The notes beneath the pieces were generated by a model. The model made no database searches and was not told the DNA's origin. It saw nothing but the letters and a program-made list of their open reading frames with translations. 64,000 nt of DNA, taken from positions 442,619 to 506,618 of the forward strand of contig NZ_BMSX01000002.1 of NCBI RefSeq assembly GCF_014649375.1, in the 5' to 3' direction. Origin of the DNA: Streptomyces aurantiogriseus (GTDB lineage Bacteria; Actinomycetota; Actinomycetes; Streptomycetales; Streptomycetaceae). The translations under genes were made by a program, and so were the position numbers. Below are positions 34,038 through 46,160 of this stretch, piece by piece (within the stretch, counting starts at the first letter, position 1; every line of letters begins with the position of its first letter).

Positions 34038-34658
34038 CTAGTTCCAAGAAGGGAACGCCAGCGGCCGCACGCAGTCGGCGACTGCAGTCAGGATCTGGGC
34101 GCAGGTCGGGTTCAGGGATCGCAGCGTTGCCTCGGACTCACTCCACCCTCGACCGCCCGACGTGGCCCCGCACGCACTCGCCAGCGCAGTCAGCGCTACG
34201 GAGCGATGAGAGGATTCGGTCGCATCGCCCAGGGACCGGACCGCGGCATCCCGCAGTTCCCCACGGAGCACGTTGTAGCGACGAGCCGACCCGGTCGGCA
34301 ACGGCAACCGCCTCGGCGTGCGAACAAGGATACCCTCGGCGATCAAATCAGCCGACAGACGCCTGTGCGCGCTGACGCTCAGGGCCCTGACCCACTCGGA
34401 TGCCCTGCGTCGTCTGCGAGACGACCGGATCCGTACGAGAACCTCGCGGAGCACGGGGTCACGCGGCTCTGCACCGTGGACGGCGACGATGTATCCGTCA
34501 ACGGTATGGATGGAGCCGTCCAAAGCGAGTTCTGTCAGCATCGCGGCGCTCAGACCGAAGTCAAGGCCCGTGCGATAGCCGGGAACCCGACCTTGTCCGT
34601 CCAGGTAAACAGCCAGCATGAAGGCTCCGGGAAGGCCCAAGGTGGCATCAGTGTTCAA
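34038..34658 (-). CDS. GPP34 (Golgi phosphoprotein 3-like) family protein
   Basis: 206 residues from a TTG at 34658 with GGGGAGG 5 nt upstream. AFMLAVYLDGQGRVPGYRTG followed by LDFGLSAAMLTELALDGSIH is the N-terminal GPP34 pattern, and further on RRLSADLIAEGILVRTPRR and SVALTALASACG match its helical repeats. GPP34 proteins are frequent multi-copy proteins in Streptomyces; the yeast and human relatives bind phosphoinositides, and the bacterial role is unclear. G/C bias at third positions is lower than in neighbours, suggesting recent acquisition or relaxed selection. Confidence 0.7.
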   Translation of the reverse strand: MNTDATLGLPGAFMLAVYLDGQGRVPGYRTGLDFGLSAAMLTELALDGSIHTVDGYIVAVHGAEPRDPVLREVLVRIRSSRRRRRASEWVRALSVSAHRRLSADLIAEGILVRTPRRLPLPTGSARRYNVLRGELRDAAVRSLGDATESSHRSVALTALASACGATSGGRGWSESEATLRSLNPTCAQILTAVADCVRPLAFPSWN

Positions 34659-34863
34659 CCCGTCCTCCCCAATACCGCACTTCAACTTCGGCTCCTGGGG
34701 CCTTCCAGATGGGAGGTTGCAGGTCTCGAAGAGTGTTCGCAGCACTATGGACGATCCGGAGCTCCTGGTCAATGCAAGACGCCGTCCCGACATGCGGAAC
34801 ACTTTGCGCCGGCCGAGGTGAAGGCGTGGCCGTGTGGCGTGCTCGAGGGAATCAGTCATGGTG

Positions 34864-36236
<1,373 letters not shown>

Positions 36237-36237
<1 letters not shown>

Positions 36238-36857
36238 CAGGGGACCTCCGGGCCGCGGTACTCGCTCATGGCGTCGATGAGCCAGCGGGCCAGGTAGTCG
36301 GCGAACGAGGACCGCGGGAGGAGCCGGTACGTCGGTGTGTCGTCGACCTGCCAGAGCACTGCGGCAACAGGTCCCACGGTGGTCGACACCGCCCGGCCGG
36401 GGCCGAAGGCCCGGGGATGGAGGTCCAGCGGGCAGCCCTTCTCCAGCACCTGCCGGGCGGCCGGGCCGCCCAGTTCCAGCGTGGTGCGGTTGGCCGAGAC
36501 GTCCACGGCCGAGCCCGGGGCCCCTGCGAGCGCCTCACGCAACTCGACGGCCACAGCGGTCTCTTCGGCCTGGGACAGCACGAGCCACTCGTCGGGGCCG
36601 AGCCAGACAAGGGTGTGGGGGCCGGATGTGCTGGTGTGGCCGCACTGTCGCGGGAGCGGCGCCCCCAGGGCCTTCTCGATGCGGTCGGCGGCTTCGGACG
36701 CGGGGTCGACGCGCAGGTTCACCATGGTGATGAACGGCCACTCGGTCAGCGTGACGCCGCGGGGGCCGGTGACGGTGGCGGCGCGCATCTGCTCCTTGAG
36801 ATGTGCCAGCGGGGTGCGGCGCAGGTGCACCGGGCCGACTTCGGTCAGCTCAGCCAT
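36237..36857 (-). CDS. soxG: sarcosine oxidase gamma subunit
   Basis: 206 residues. [14 protein letters not shown] at the start, [14 protein letters not shown] and a C-terminal [20 protein letters not shown] match the SoxG family, a smaller folate-binding T-protein relative. Part of heterotetrameric sarcosine oxidase. Overlaps soxA by 8 nt and sdaA by 1 nt, showing tight operon coupling. Confidence 0.92.
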
Positions 36858-39744
36858 CTCGCTTGGTCCCTTCGGGGTCGTAGAGGACGAAGTCGGCCAC
36901 CTCGACGGGCACCAGGTCCTCGCCCACCGGGGCGAGCAGGGTCTCGCCGATCCTTGCCCGCCCGTCGGCGACGAGGGCGAGGGCGAAGGGGCGGCCGAGG
37001 GCCGGGCTGTGGTAGCTGGAGGTGACGTGGCCGAGCATCGGCACCGGCCCGGCCTCGGGGGTGAGGGGCACGTCGGGCGCGACGAGCTGGGTGCCCTCGG
37101 GCAGCCGGGTCGTGCGGTCGGCCGGCAGCAGGCCGACGAGTTGCTTGCGGTCGGTGCGGGAGGTGTCGGCGCGGGCGTAGGACCGCTTTCCGACGAAGTC
37201 CTTCTGCTTCGAGACCACCCAGGACATGCCCGCGTCCTGCGGGGTGACGGTGCCGTCGGTGTCCTGGCCGACGATGATGTAGCCCTTCTCGGCCCGCAGG
37301 ACGTGCATGGTCTCGGTGCCGTACGGGGTGATGCCGTACGGTTGCCCGGCCGCGTGGACCTGCTCCCAGACGGCCAGGCCGTACCACGCGGAGACGTTGA
37401 TCTCGTAGGCGAGTTCGCCGGAGAAGGAGATCCGGCAGATGCGGGCCGGGACGCCGGAGGCCAGGGTGGTCTCGCGGAAGGCCATGAACGGGAACGCCTC
37501 GGCCGACAGGTCGACGTCGGGCGCGAGTCGGGCGACGACCTGGCGCGACTGCGGGCCGACGACGGCGATCGTCGACCACTGCTCGGTCACCGAGGTGCAG
37601 TGGACGTCGAGTTCGGGCCACTCGGTCTGCAGCCACTCCTCCAGCCAGTCCAGGACGCCGGCGGCGCCGCCGGTCGTGGTGGTCATGAAGTAGCGGTTGT
37701 CGTCGAGGCGGAGCGTGACGCCGTCGTCGAAGATCATGCCGTCGGGCTTGCACATGACGCCGTAGCGGGCCATGCCCGGCTTGAGCTTCTTGAAGGCGTT
37801 GGTGTAGATGCGGTTGAGGAACTCACCCGCGTCCGCGCCCCAGATCTCGATCTTGCCGAGGGTCGAAGCGTCCATGAACGCCACTCCCTCACGGGCCGCG
37901 CGGCACTCGCGGGCCACGGCCGTGTCCATGTCCTCCCCCGGCTGGGGGTAGTACCAGGGGCGCTTCCACTGCCCGACGTCCTCGAACTCCGCGCCGTGGG
38001 CCACGTGCCAGGGGTGGATCGCGGTCGTGCGCTCCGGGTCGAACAGCTCGCCGCGCTCGCGGCCGGCCAGAGCGGCGAAGGCCACCGGGGTGTAGGGCGC
38101 CCGGTAGGCGGTGGTGCCGATGTCTCCGGGGGACGCACCAGAGCCGAGGGCCTCGGCGATCACACCGATCGCGTTGACGCCGGACGTCTTTCCCTGGTCG
38201 TTGGCCGTGCCGAGGGAGGTGTAGCGCTTGACGTGTTCGACGCCTCGCATGCCGGCGCCGGTGGAGCGCCGGACGTCGGCGACGGTGACGTCGCGCTGCA
38301 GGTCGACGAAGTGGGTGTCCCAGCCGCCGGGTTCGCCGTCGGGGGCGGGCACCAGCCACAGCGCACGCGTCGGGCCGGCTGCGGACCGCGGGTCGCCGGG
38401 CGACGGTACGGGAACCGGGAACCCGGCGTCCGTCGCGGCCCACGCGCCTGCCCGCGCCCCCTCGGCCAGACAGCCGTCGAGGTCGTACGTCCCGCGGGCC
38501 GCCCCGACGACCTGCTGGTCCCGTACGGTGCCGTCGGGGACGAAGGCGACCAGGTCCTCGTCCCAGCGCAGCCGGCCCTGGCGCTGGCTGTGCAGGTGCA
38601 CCACCGGGCTCCAGCCGCCCGAGACGGCGAGCAGGTCGCAGTCGAACGACGCCGGTTCACCGGTGAGTCGACCGTGCTCGTCGAGGGCCTGGACGGTGAC
38701 GCCGTCGAGCCGGCCGCTGCCCGTGGTGTCGACCACCGCACTTCCCGTCAGCACCGGCACCCCGGTCGCCACGGCCACCTCGGCGGCCCGGTGGGACAGC
38801 TCGGAGCGCGCGTCCACGACGGCGGCGATCTCGATCCCGGCGACGTGGAGATCGGCGACCGTGTCGTAGGCGCTGTCGTTGGTCGTGCTGACCACGGCCC
38901 GCGAACCCGGGGCAACGGCATACCGGTTGAGGTACGTGCGCACGGCCGCGGCGAGCATCACCCCGGGGCGGTCGTTGCCGGCGAAGACCAGCGGACGCTC
39001 GTGGGCGCCGGTCGCCAGGACCACCTGGCGGGCCCTTATGTGCCACAGCCGCTGGCGCGAGACGCCCGCGGACGGGTCGGGGGCGTCGGCTCCGAGGTGG
39101 TCGGTGCGCCGCTGAAGGGCCAGCACATAGTTGTCGTCGTACGAGCCGAAGGCTGTGGTGCGCTGGAGGACCACGACCTCGGGGGCGGCGTCGAGTGCCG
39201 CGCGAACGTCGGCGACCCACTCCAGGGCGCTCTGCGCGCCGGCCCTCTCGGTGCGCCCGGAGAGCAGCGAACCGCCGGGCTCGGGCTGGTCGTCGACGAG
39301 GATCACGCGGGCGCCGGAGCCGGCGGCAGCGGCGGCGGCCGCGAGCCCGGCCGGTCCGGCGCCGACGACCAGGACGTCGGTGTGGGCGTACTTCTTGTCG
39401 TAGACGGCGGGGTCGGAGCTCGGGTCGAGCCGGCCCATCCCGGACAGCGTTTTCGCGGACAGGCCGTCGTACAGCTCTGCCGTCGTCGCGGGCAGCATGC
39501 CCTCCGAGTACGGGCCGTCGATCTGCACCAGGGCGTTGGGCTCCTCGACACCCGCGGCGACGATGCCCCGCGGGCGGCCGCGGTAGAGCGACGGGGCGAC
39601 CTCGACGAGCCCGTTCGCCAGCATCGCCGAGGCGACGGTGTCACCGGGGTGCCCGGTCAACTCCCGCCCGTCGACGGTGAACCGCAGCACGGTGCCGCGG
39701 TCGATGCGGCCGCCTCGGCGGAGCCGGAAGTGCTGGTCGGTCAT
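36850..39744 (-). CDS. soxA: sarcosine oxidase alpha subunit
   Basis: 964 residues from ATG 39744, which overlaps soxD by ATGA. N-terminal 2Fe-2S-ferredoxin-like fold ([20 protein letters not shown]), FAD/NAD-binding [20 protein letters not shown], a middle NAD-binding part, and a C-terminal GcvT-like folate domain (from about residue 590, with [16 protein letters not shown] and [24 protein letters not shown] end). Oxidises sarcosine to glycine and passes the methyl group to tetrahydrofolate with the beta subunit. Length is normal for tetrameric sarcosine oxidases. Confidence 0.95.
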   Translation of the reverse strand: MTDQHFRLRRGGRIDRGTVLRFTVDGRELTGHPGDTVASAMLANGLVEVAPSLYRGRPRGIVAAGVEEPNALVQIDGPYSEGMLPATTAELYDGLSAKTLSGMGRLDPSSDPAVYDKKYAHTDVLVVGAGPAGLAAAAAAAGSGARVILVDDQPEPGGSLLSGRTERAGAQSALEWVADVRAALDAAPEVVVLQRTTAFGSYDDNYVLALQRRTDHLGADAPDPSAGVSRQRLWHIRARQVVLATGAHERPLVFAGNDRPGVMLAAAVRTYLNRYAVAPGSRAVVSTTNDSAYDTVADLHVAGIEIAAVVDARSELSHRAAEVAVATGVPVLTGSAVVDTTGSGRLDGVTVQALDEHGRLTGEPASFDCDLLAVSGGWSPVVHLHSQRQGRLRWDEDLVAFVPDGTVRDQQVVGAARGTYDLDGCLAEGARAGAWAATDAGFPVPVPSPGDPRSAAGPTRALWLVPAPDGEPGGWDTHFVDLQRDVTVADVRRSTGAGMRGVEHVKRYTSLGTANDQGKTSGVNAIGVIAEALGSGASPGDIGTTAYRAPYTPVAFAALAGRERGELFDPERTTAIHPWHVAHGAEFEDVGQWKRPWYYPQPGEDMDTAVARECRAAREGVAFMDASTLGKIEIWGADAGEFLNRIYTNAFKKLKPGMARYGVMCKPDGMIFDDGVTLRLDDNRYFMTTTTGGAAGVLDWLEEWLQTEWPELDVHCTSVTEQWSTIAVVGPQSRQVVARLAPDVDLSAEAFPFMAFRETTLASGVPARICRISFSGELAYEINVSAWYGLAVWEQVHAAGQPYGITPYGTETMHVLRAEKGYIIVGQDTDGTVTPQDAGMSWVVSKQKDFVGKRSYARADTSRTDRKQLVGLLPADRTTRLPEGTQLVAPDVPLTPEAGPVPMLGHVTSSYHSPALGRPFALALVADGRARIGETLLAPVGEDLVPVEVADFVLYDPEGTKRDG

Positions 39745-40037
39745 CGGTTCCCTCCGGCCTGGGGCAGTTCGGGGCGTGGCTCGTCGAGCCGGTAGGAGGT
39801 CAGTACCTCGTGGGTGGCGGTGTCGCGCAGGACGTTGAACCAGCGGCGGCAGCCGATGCTGTGCATCCACCGCTCGGCGAAGGGGCCCTTGGGGTTGTCG
39901 CGGTAGAAGACGTACTCGGCCCACTGCTCGTCGGTGAGGTCCGCCGGGTTCCCGGGGTAGGGGACGTGGGCCTGTCCTCCGTAGTGGTACTCGGTCTCGT
40001 CACGGGGACCGCACCATGGGCAGGTGATCAGCAGCAC
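39741..40037 (-). CDS. soxD: sarcosine oxidase delta subunit
   Basis: 98 residues. [20 protein letters not shown] contains a CxxC zinc pair, and [20 protein letters not shown] the remaining conserved part, as in all SoxD proteins. Structural zinc subunit of the heterotetramer. Lies between soxB and soxA, the usual place. Confidence 0.95.
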   Translation of the reverse strand: MLLITCPWCGPRDETEYHYGGQAHVPYPGNPADLTDEQWAEYVFYRDNPKGPFAERWMHSIGCRRWFNVLRDTATHEVLTSYRLDEPRPELPQAGGNR

Positions 40038-40060
40038 GGGGTCCTTCTCTCAACAGGCTT

Positions 40061-41281
40061 TCAGTGGGCCACGGCTGCTGCGCCGTGCTCGTCGATCAGT
40101 GCGCCCGTCGTGAAGCGTTCGAGGGCGAAGGGGGCGTTGAGCGGATGCGGCTCGCCCGTGGCGATGGTGTGCGCGAACGTCCAGCCGGCGGCCGGGGTGG
40201 CCTTGAACCCGCCGGTGCCCCAGCCGCAGTTGACGTAGAGGTTCTCGACGGGGGTGGTGCCGATGATGGGGGAGGCGTCCGGGGTGACGTCGACGATGCC
40301 GCCCCAGGTCCGCAGCACGTGCGCGCGGGCGAAGATGGGGAACAGCTCGACGGCGGCGGCCATCTGACGCTCGATCACATGGAAGGAGCCGCGCTGCCCG
40401 TAGCCGTTGTACGAGTCGACGCCCGCCCCCATCACCAACTCGCCCTTGTGCGCCTGGGAGACGTAGACGTGCACGTGGTTCGACATGACGACCGTCGGGT
40501 GCACCGGCTCGTGCAGCTCGGAGACCAGCGCCTGCAGCGGATGGGACTGCACCGGCAGCCGTACGCCCGCCCGCTCGGCCAGCACGCTGCTGTGCCCGGC
40601 GGCCGCGAGGCCGACCCGGCCGGCGAGGATGCGGCCCCGGTTGGTCTCGACGCCCACCACGCGGTCGCCGTCCTTGAGGAAGCCGGTGACCTCGCACCCC
40701 TGGATCAGGTCCACGCCCATCTCGTCGGCCCGCCGCGCCAGCGCCCAGGCGACGTGGTCGTGCTTGGCGATGCCGGCCCGGGGCTGGAAGGTGCCGCCGA
40801 GGACCGGGTACCGGGTGCGGGGCGAGACGTTGAGGATGGGGCAGACCTTGGCGACCTCGTCCGGCTCGAGCCACTCGGCGTCGACGCCGTTGAGACGGTT
40901 GGCGTTCACGCGGCGCACGCCCTCGCGGACGTCCTGCAGGGTGTGCGCGAGATTGAGGACGCCGCGCTGGCTGAACAGGAAGTCGTAGTCCAACTCCTCC
41001 GGGAGCCGCTCCCACAGTTTGAGCGCGTGCTCGTAGATCGCCGCGCTCTCGTCCCAGAGGTAGTTCGAGCGGATGATCGTGGTGTTGCGGGCCATGTTGC
41101 CGCCGGCCAGCCAGCCCTTCTCCAGGACGGCGACGTTGGTGATGCCGTGGTTCTTGGCGAGGTAGTAGGCGGTGGCCAGACCGTGGCCGCCCGCGCCGAC
41201 GATGACGACGTCGTACGAGGAGCGCGGCTCGGGGTTGCGCCAGAGCCAGTCCGGGTGCTCCGGCAGCGGCTTGGTGGTCAT
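40061..41281 (-). CDS. soxB: sarcosine oxidase beta subunit
   Basis: 406 residues. FAD-binding [20 protein letters not shown] near residue 25, the [20 protein letters not shown] segment, and the C-terminal [20 protein letters not shown]. Carries the catalytic flavins that oxidise sarcosine. It overlaps glyA by ATGA, tying sarcosine oxidation to serine formation from glycine and methylene-tetrahydrofolate. Confidence 0.95.
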   Translation of the reverse strand: MTTKPLPEHPDWLWRNPEPRSSYDVVIVGAGGHGLATAYYLAKNHGITNVAVLEKGWLAGGNMARNTTIIRSNYLWDESAAIYEHALKLWERLPEELDYDFLFSQRGVLNLAHTLQDVREGVRRVNANRLNGVDAEWLEPDEVAKVCPILNVSPRTRYPVLGGTFQPRAGIAKHDHVAWALARRADEMGVDLIQGCEVTGFLKDGDRVVGVETNRGRILAGRVGLAAAGHSSVLAERAGVRLPVQSHPLQALVSELHEPVHPTVVMSNHVHVYVSQAHKGELVMGAGVDSYNGYGQRGSFHVIERQMAAAVELFPIFARAHVLRTWGGIVDVTPDASPIIGTTPVENLYVNCGWGTGGFKATPAAGWTFAHTIATGEPHPLNAPFALERFTTGALIDEHGAAAVAH

Positions 41282-42594
41282 GCCGCGTCTCCGTTCAGGT
41301 GGGGGTAGAGGGGGAACGCGCCGGCGAGCTTCTCGACCCGGGCGCGCAGCAGGCCCGCGTGCTCGTCGCCGAGCTGCTCGTCCTTCAGGGCCTGGGCGAT
41401 GAGGTCGGCGACCTCCCGGAACTCCGCCTCGCCGAAGCCACGGGTGGCCAGGGCCGGGGTGCCGATCCGCAGCCCCGAGGAGACCATCGGCGGGCGGGGG
41501 TCGAACGGCACCGCGTTGCGGTTGACGGTGATGCCGATGCGGTGCAGCCGGTCCTCGGCCTGCTTCCCGTCGAGCACGGAGTTCCGCAGGTCGACGAGGA
41601 CCAGGTGGACCTCGGTGCCTCCGGTCAGGACCGTGATCCCGGCCTCGGCCACGTCGTCGGCCAGCAGCCGCCCGGCGAGGATGCGGGCGCCGTCCAGGGT
41701 GCGCCGCTGGCGCTCCTTGAACTCCTCGCTCGCCGCCACCTTGAAGGCCACGGCCTTCGCCGCGATGACATGCTCCAGCGGGCCGCCCTGCTGGCCCGGG
41801 AACACCGCGGAGTTGATCTTCTTGGCCAGGTCGGCGCGGCTGAGGATGACCCCGCCGCGCGGGCCGCCGAGGGTCTTGTGCGTGGTGGTCGTGACGACGT
41901 CGGCGTACGGCACCGGGCTCGGGTGGAGGCCCGCGGCCACAAGACCGGCGAAGTGCGCCATGTCCACCATCAGGTACGCGCCCACGGCGTCGGCGATCCG
42001 TCGGAACGCGGCGAAGTCCAGCTGTCGGGGGTAGGCCGACCAGCCGGCGACGATCATCTTGGGGCGGTGGGCGAGGGCGAGCTGCTCGACCTCCTCCATG
42101 TCGATGCGCATGTCGGACTCGCGCACGTGGTACGGCACGACGTGGTACAGCTTGCCGGAGTAGTTGATGCGCATGCCGTGGGTCAGATGGCCACCGTGCG
42201 CCAGGTCGAGGCCGAGGATCGTGTCGCCGGGCTCCAGCAGCGCGAACATCGCGGCCGCGTTGGCCTGGGCGCCCGAGTGCGGCTGCACGTTCGCGGCCTC
42301 CGCGCCGAACAGTTCCTTCACCCGGGCGATGGCCAACTGCTCGACGACGTCGACGTGTTCGCAGCCGCCGTAGTAGCGGCGGCCCGGGTAGCCCTCGGCG
42401 TACTTGTTGGTCAGGACCGATCCCTGAGCCTCCATGACGGCGGCCGGGGCGAAGTTCTCCGAGGCGATCATCTCGAGGGTGGACTGCTGACGGTGCAACT
42501 CGGCGGCCACCGCGGTGGCGACGTCCGGGTCGAGCTCGCTGAGCGGGAGGTGAAGGGGGGTGGTGACCGTGGTGGTCGACGGGGTCGTTGCCAT
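41278..42594 (-). CDS. glyA: serine hydroxymethyltransferase
   Basis: 438 residues, PLP enzyme of fold type [21 protein letters not shown] and [20 protein letters not shown] are at the N-terminus; the PLP lysine is in [19 protein letters not shown]. Combines glycine with methylene-tetrahydrofolate to serine. First gene of the sarcosine operon, divergent from a GntR regulator. This is probably a pathway-specific copy and not the housekeeping enzyme; that is inferred from the context. Confidence 0.95.
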   Translation of the reverse strand: MATTPSTTTVTTPLHLPLSELDPDVATAVAAELHRQQSTLEMIASENFAPAAVMEAQGSVLTNKYAEGYPGRRYYGGCEHVDVVEQLAIARVKELFGAEAANVQPHSGAQANAAAMFALLEPGDTILGLDLAHGGHLTHGMRINYSGKLYHVVPYHVRESDMRIDMEEVEQLALAHRPKMIVAGWSAYPRQLDFAAFRRIADAVGAYLMVDMAHFAGLVAAGLHPSPVPYADVVTTTTHKTLGGPRGGVILSRADLAKKINSAVFPGQQGGPLEHVIAAKAVAFKVAASEEFKERQRRTLDGARILAGRLLADDVAEAGITVLTGGTEVHLVLVDLRNSVLDGKQAEDRLHRIGITVNRNAVPFDPRPPMVSSGLRIGTPALATRGFGEAEFREVADLIAQALKDEQLGDEHAGLLRARVEKLAGAFPLYPHLNGDAA

Positions 42595-42628
42595 CTGTGC
42601 ACCATCCTGAGAGTCAACTAGAGAGCAA

Positions 42629-42640
42629 CTGATATATCAG
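42629..42640. promoter_or_regulatory. perfect palindrome CTGATATATCAG in the glyA-gntR intergenic region
   Basis: A 12-bp perfect palindrome between divergent glyA (start 42594) and the GntR gene (start 42691). Short AT-rich palindromes of this form are usual operators for GntR/FCD proteins, so it is the likely site for both autoregulation and control of the sarcosine operon. Confidence 0.65.
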
Positions 42641-42690
42641 CCTCTGCGGTAAGGTATGGGAGCTCGCCGGACAGGTCAAGGGGGCACTTC

Positions 42691-43371
42691 ATGCAGCAGG
42701 TGGCGACAGAGCCCAGGGGCGGGGAGCCGGGGGGCGAGGAGCTGTCCCTCGCCGAACGCGCCTACCGCGTCATCCGTGACCGTCTCGTCATGCTCGAGAT
42801 CCGCCCCGGCGCGCCGATCAACGAGGAGCAGCTGGCGCAGTCCCTCGGCGTCGGTCGGACGCCGGTGCGCGAAGCGCTCAAGCGGCTTCAGTACGAACGC
42901 CTCATCGCGACCTACCCCCGGCGCGGCACCTTCGCCACCGACGTCAACATCACCGACCTCGCCCACATCTCCGAGGTACGCCAGGAACTGGAACCCCTGG
43001 CCGCCGCCCAGGCCGCGCGGCGCGCCACGGCCACGGACCGAGCGGCTCTGACGGCCCTACGGCAGGACCTGGAGAGCGCCGATCCCCGTCGGTACAACGC
43101 CGCCGAGCTCATGCACCTCGACCTTCAGGTCCATCGCGCCATCTACGCCACCACGCACAACCCGTACCTGGAGGACACCCTCGTCCGCTACGACAACCTG
43201 GCCACCCGCATCTGGTGCCTGTTCGCGGACCGCCTGTCCGACATGGCCGGACACATCGAGGAGCACGGGCCGTTGATCGAGGCGATCGTCGCCGGCGAAC
43301 CAGAGAGGGCGGCACGGCTCGCCCGCGGTCACGTCGAGGGCTTCGAACGGGCCGTTCGCGACGCCCTCTGA
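42691..43371 (+). CDS. GntR-family regulator, FCD subfamily
   Basis: 226 residues. Winged helix with ERAYRVIRDRLVMLEIRPGA and SLGVGRTPVREALKRLQYER (about residues 25-80), followed by the all-helical FCD ligand domain, with metal-site His residues such as in MHLDLQVHRAI and HIEEHGPLIEAI. Divergent from the sarcosine operon, with a perfect palindrome between. Probably senses sarcosine, glycine or a related compound; that is inference. Confidence 0.9.
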   Translation: MQQVATEPRGGEPGGEELSLAERAYRVIRDRLVMLEIRPGAPINEEQLAQSLGVGRTPVREALKRLQYERLIATYPRRGTFATDVNITDLAHISEVRQELEPLAAAQAARRATATDRAALTALRQDLESADPRRYNAAELMHLDLQVHRAIYATTHNPYLEDTLVRYDNLATRIWCLFADRLSDMAGHIEEHGPLIEAIVAGEPERAARLARGHVEGFERAVRDAL

Positions 43372-43400
43372 GACGGTGCGGGGAGGCCGTGAGGCCCACA

Positions 43401-43419
43401 ACTCGCCTGGCCGGCGAGT
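43401..43419. terminator. stem-loop after the GntR gene
   Basis: ACTCGCC (43401-43407), loop TGGCC, GGCGAGT (43413-43419); perfect 7-bp stem about 30 nt past the stop. Confidence 0.5.
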
Positions 43420-43477
43420 CGGGGACGTGCCCGACGGGGCCGAGGGCTGTCGATCCTGATCCGCCACAGGCGGGCTG

Positions 43478-44104
43478 TCACAGGATGCTGTCGATGAAGG
43501 TGCGCGTGGACTCGTGGACGGGTGCGTCGATGACCTGGGACGGCGGACCCTTCTCCACGAGCCGGCCCTCGGACATGAAGACCACTTCGTCGGCGACTGA
43601 GCGGGCGAAGCCGATCTCATGGGTGACGACCATCATCGTCATGCCGCTGGTCGCCAGGCGCTTCATGACGTGCAGGACCTCACCGACGAGTTCGGGGTCC
43701 AGGGCTGAGGTCGGCTCGTCGAAAAGCGTGACGCTGGGCTTCATGACCAGGGCACGCGCGATCGCCACGCGCTGCTGCCGGCCGCCGGACAGGGTGCTGG
43801 GGTAGACGTCGGCCTCGTGGGCCATGCCCACCTCCTCCAGCGCCTGCATCGCGTCCGCCACGGCCTCGGCCTTGTTCACGCCCTTGACTCGGCGCGGTGC
43901 TTCGATGAGGTTCTCCAGCACCGTCATGTGCGGGAAGAGGTTGTAGGCCTGGAAGACCATGCCGGTCCTGGTGCGCTGCTTCGCGATGGCCGCCGGAGGC
44001 AGTTCGTGCAGCTTGTCACCCTTGATGCGGTAACCGATCACCTCGCCGTCCACGACGACGGTGCCTCGGGACGGGCGCTCGCGATGGTTGACGCATCGCA
44101 GCAT
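43478..44104 (-). pseudogene. 5'-truncated polar amino-acid ABC transporter ATPase (GlnQ-like)
   Basis: Read from 44104, the frame begins MLRCVNHRERPSRGTVVV, which in intact relatives directly follows the Walker A lysine loop GSGKSTL. The first about 45 residues including Walker A are missing. The rest is well kept: TGMVFQAYNLFPHMTVLENL, signature LSGGRQQRVAIARAL, Walker B LFDEPTSALDPE and the switch His in MVVTHEIGFAR. Without the P-loop it cannot bind ATP normally. The break coincides with the start of an ornithine cyclodeaminase fragment on the other strand. Confidence 0.8.
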
Positions 44105-44459
44105 GGTGCTCGAACGGCACCGCTGCGAGATCGGACCCGACACCCTCCGCGCCGGCCGCCACGTCGTCGTCGACCACGAACCGACGGCACGACAGAACTG
44201 CGGTCCGATCGTCGCCGCCCAGGCGCGGGCCGATACCGAGGGGGAGCTGGAAGTCCTCGAACTCGGCCATGTCCTGACCGGCGGCGCGACCGGTCGCGCC
44301 AGCGACGACGACATCGTGACGTACATCAGCGCCGGCCTCGGCGTCCAGGACGCCGCAGCGGCCTGGAGCGTCTACCAGCAGGCCGAAGCACAGGGCGTGG
44401 GCCGGAGCGTCGACTGGCCGGCCCTCCCCCTGCCCGGCTTCCGGCCGGCCCCTGCCTGA
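44103..44459 (+). pseudogene. 3' fragment of an ornithine cyclodeaminase/mu-crystallin family gene
   Basis: About 118 residues corresponding to the last third of the family: RCEIGPDTLRAGRHVVVDHE, then ELEVLELGHVLTGGATGRAS and DDDIVTYISAGLGVQDAAAA. The N-terminal two thirds with the NAD fold's first half and the catalytic part are absent. It abuts the truncated ABC ATPase head-to-head at 44103-44104, so a deletion or inversion joined two gene ends here. Confidence 0.75.
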
Positions 44460-44514
44460 CTTCGCCACACGCCCACCCGGCTGTTCCGCACGACCATACT
44501 CAAGGAGCACTGAC

Positions 44515-44650
44515 ATGACCGTCGACACCTTCCGCTTCATGGCCGGTGCGGTGCGCGCGACGACCTCCCTGGCCGCCGGTGACTACGCCGAGAACCACCT
44601 CTCGGTCATCCTGCGCGAACGCGCCTCGCGGGCGGCGGCCCGGTTTCCGT
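44515..44650 (+). pseudogene. internal fragment of an aldehyde dehydrogenase
   Basis: MTVDTFRFMAGAVRATTSLA with GDYAENHLSVILRE matches the region near residues 100-140 of gamma-aminobutyraldehyde-type dehydrogenases. Upstream and downstream parts are missing; after ILRE the frame is nonsense. AGGAG stands in front of the ATG. Third truncated gene in a row. Confidence 0.6.
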
Positions 44651-44790
44651 CTGAAGGAAGGGGACGGGTGACGCGCCTGGTCAGAGTCCCGCGTGGGAGG
44701 CGTGCGGGTGGTCGGGGGAGCAGGGGGGTCTGGTGTGCGAGACGATCCTGGTGGGGAGGAGCAGGCCACCTGACGCAACCGAGGAGAGCC

Positions 44791-45306
44791 ATGACCAGCA
44801 CACAGGGGAACGCGCAGCCGGACCGCTCGGCCGCCGAGGCGGAGCGGCAGCGGATCCGGGAGCGGTACCTGCGGCCGAGCGGCTCGCGTCCCGCGTCGTC
44901 CGCCCGCGGCCTGCACCACACCGCCCTGATCAGCAGCGACGTCGAGCGGACCGTCCGTTTCTACCAGGACCTGCTGGAGTTCCCGCTGACCGAGCTGATC
45001 GAGAACCGGGACTACCCCGGCTCCTCGCACTTCTTCTTCGACATCGGCAACGGCAACCTGCTCGCCTTCTTCGACTTCCCCGGCCTCGCCGTCGGCCCCT
45101 ACGCCGAGGTGCTGGGCGGGCTGCACCACGTGGCCATCTCGGTCGAGCCCGACCGCTGGAGCCACCTCGTCGACAAGCTCTCCCGCGCCGGCGTCGACCA
45201 TGTCGTGCACAGCGAGGTCTCCGTCTACTTCCGTGACCCCGACGGCGCCCGTATCGAACTCATCGCCGACCCGCTGGGGGAGATGTACGGCAGCGAGGTG
45301 CTGTGA
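44791..45306 (+). CDS. VOC-superfamily protein
   Basis: 171 residues from ATG 44791 with GAGGAGA upstream. After a charged 35-residue N-terminal tail comes RGLHHTALISSDVERTVRFY, then LGGLHHVAISVEPDRWSHLV and the C-terminal YFRDPDGARIELIADPLG. The two His and the Glu are placed as VOC metal ligands. Probably a lyase or dioxygenase-like enzyme of unknown substrate. It faces the GH114-like lipoprotein gene tail-to-tail. Confidence 0.8.
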   Translation: MTSTQGNAQPDRSAAEAERQRIRERYLRPSGSRPASSARGLHHTALISSDVERTVRFYQDLLEFPLTELIENRDYPGSSHFFFDIGNGNLLAFFDFPGLAVGPYAEVLGGLHHVAISVEPDRWSHLVDKLSRAGVDHVVHSEVSVYFRDPDGARIELIADPLGEMYGSEVL

Positions 45307-45338
45307 CGCTCCCGAACCCCTCCTGACAGCGGGCCCTC

Positions 45339-46160
45339 CTAGCAGGGTTCCCGCCACACCCCCAGTTCCGGCTTCTTCAGCATCGACGACAGCTTCAGCC
45401 TCCGTGAGTCCGGACAGAACGCGGCCGTCGGCACCGCGTACTCCACGTGGAAGACGGCCTTGCCGGCCTCGATGAACGGAGTGAGCCGGCCGCACTCGTC
45501 GTACTGGGCGCACTCCTCGTTGACCGCGAAGTCGAAGTCGGCCAGGAGCTGGGGGATCTGGGGCAGGTCGTTCTTCAGGCCCACCGACAGTCCGCGTTCA
45601 TGGGCGATGCGGGCGATCATGCGGTTGTAGCGGAGCTGGTCGTGGGCGGTGAGCGGGAACCCGGTGTCGTTGCCGTAGCCCTCCACCAGGTCGGGCTCCA
45701 CCGCGTCGAAGCCCTTGTCACGGCACAGGTCGAAGCGGCGCTCCATGATCGGCCGCAGGACGGAGATCTGCCGGATGTCCAGCCAGCGCTCGCCCGCCCA
45801 GCCGTTGGACTTGCCGAGCACCGAGCGCGGGAAGGCGTCCTTGTCGGGCCGGAAGTCCTCCCAGGCGCCGACGTTGATGTAGCAGATGACCTTGCGGCCG
45901 TCGCGGTGCAGACGGGCGACGTCCGCCGCGGAGTTCTCGAAGCCGTCGATGTCGTAGACCGGCACGTCGGCCGCCGACGGGTCGACCTTGCCGTCGAGCT
46001 GCCACTGCCAGGCCAGGCCAGGGCGGGGCTGCCACAGGGCCTTCGCCGTCTCGCGCGTGTCGGCCGGCCGGTCCCCGCCGTCGGTGCCGGAACAGCCGCT
46101 CAGCGCCCAGGTCACCAGCGCGGCCAGCAGCGTCACGTACGCCGGTGTTCTGATGCTCAT
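45339..46160 (-). CDS. GH114-like lipoprotein (endo-alpha-1,4-polygalactosaminidase family)
   Basis: 273 residues. Signal peptide with lipobox LSGC, lipidated Cys23. Mature part with WQWQLDGKVDPSAADVPVYD, VICYINVGAWEDFRPDKDAF, GFDAVEPDLVEGYGNDTGFP and LSVGLKNDLPQ is the TIM barrel of the TM1410/GH114 family; the Glu and Asp in DAVEPDLVE are likely catalytic. Would degrade galactosamine-containing extracellular polymers; the anchoring is on the outer face of the membrane. Confidence 0.85.
   Translation of the reverse strand: MSIRTPAYVTLLAALVTWALSGCSGTDGGDRPADTRETAKALWQPRPGLAWQWQLDGKVDPSAADVPVYDIDGFENSAADVARLHRDGRKVICYINVGAWEDFRPDKDAFPRSVLGKSNGWAGERWLDIRQISVLRPIMERRFDLCRDKGFDAVEPDLVEGYGNDTGFPLTAHDQLRYNRMIARIAHERGLSVGLKNDLPQIPQLLADFDFAVNEECAQYDECGRLTPFIEAGKAVFHVEYAVPTAAFCPDSRRLKLSSMLKKPELGVWREPC

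Noticed and set aside
36337..39795. Plus-strand frame of over 1100 codons opposite soxA
   Set aside because: It mirrors soxA codon structure and contains no known domain.
41299..42621. Plus-strand frame opposite glyA
   Set aside because: Shadow of glyA; rich in Gly, Val, Glu and Asp without motifs.
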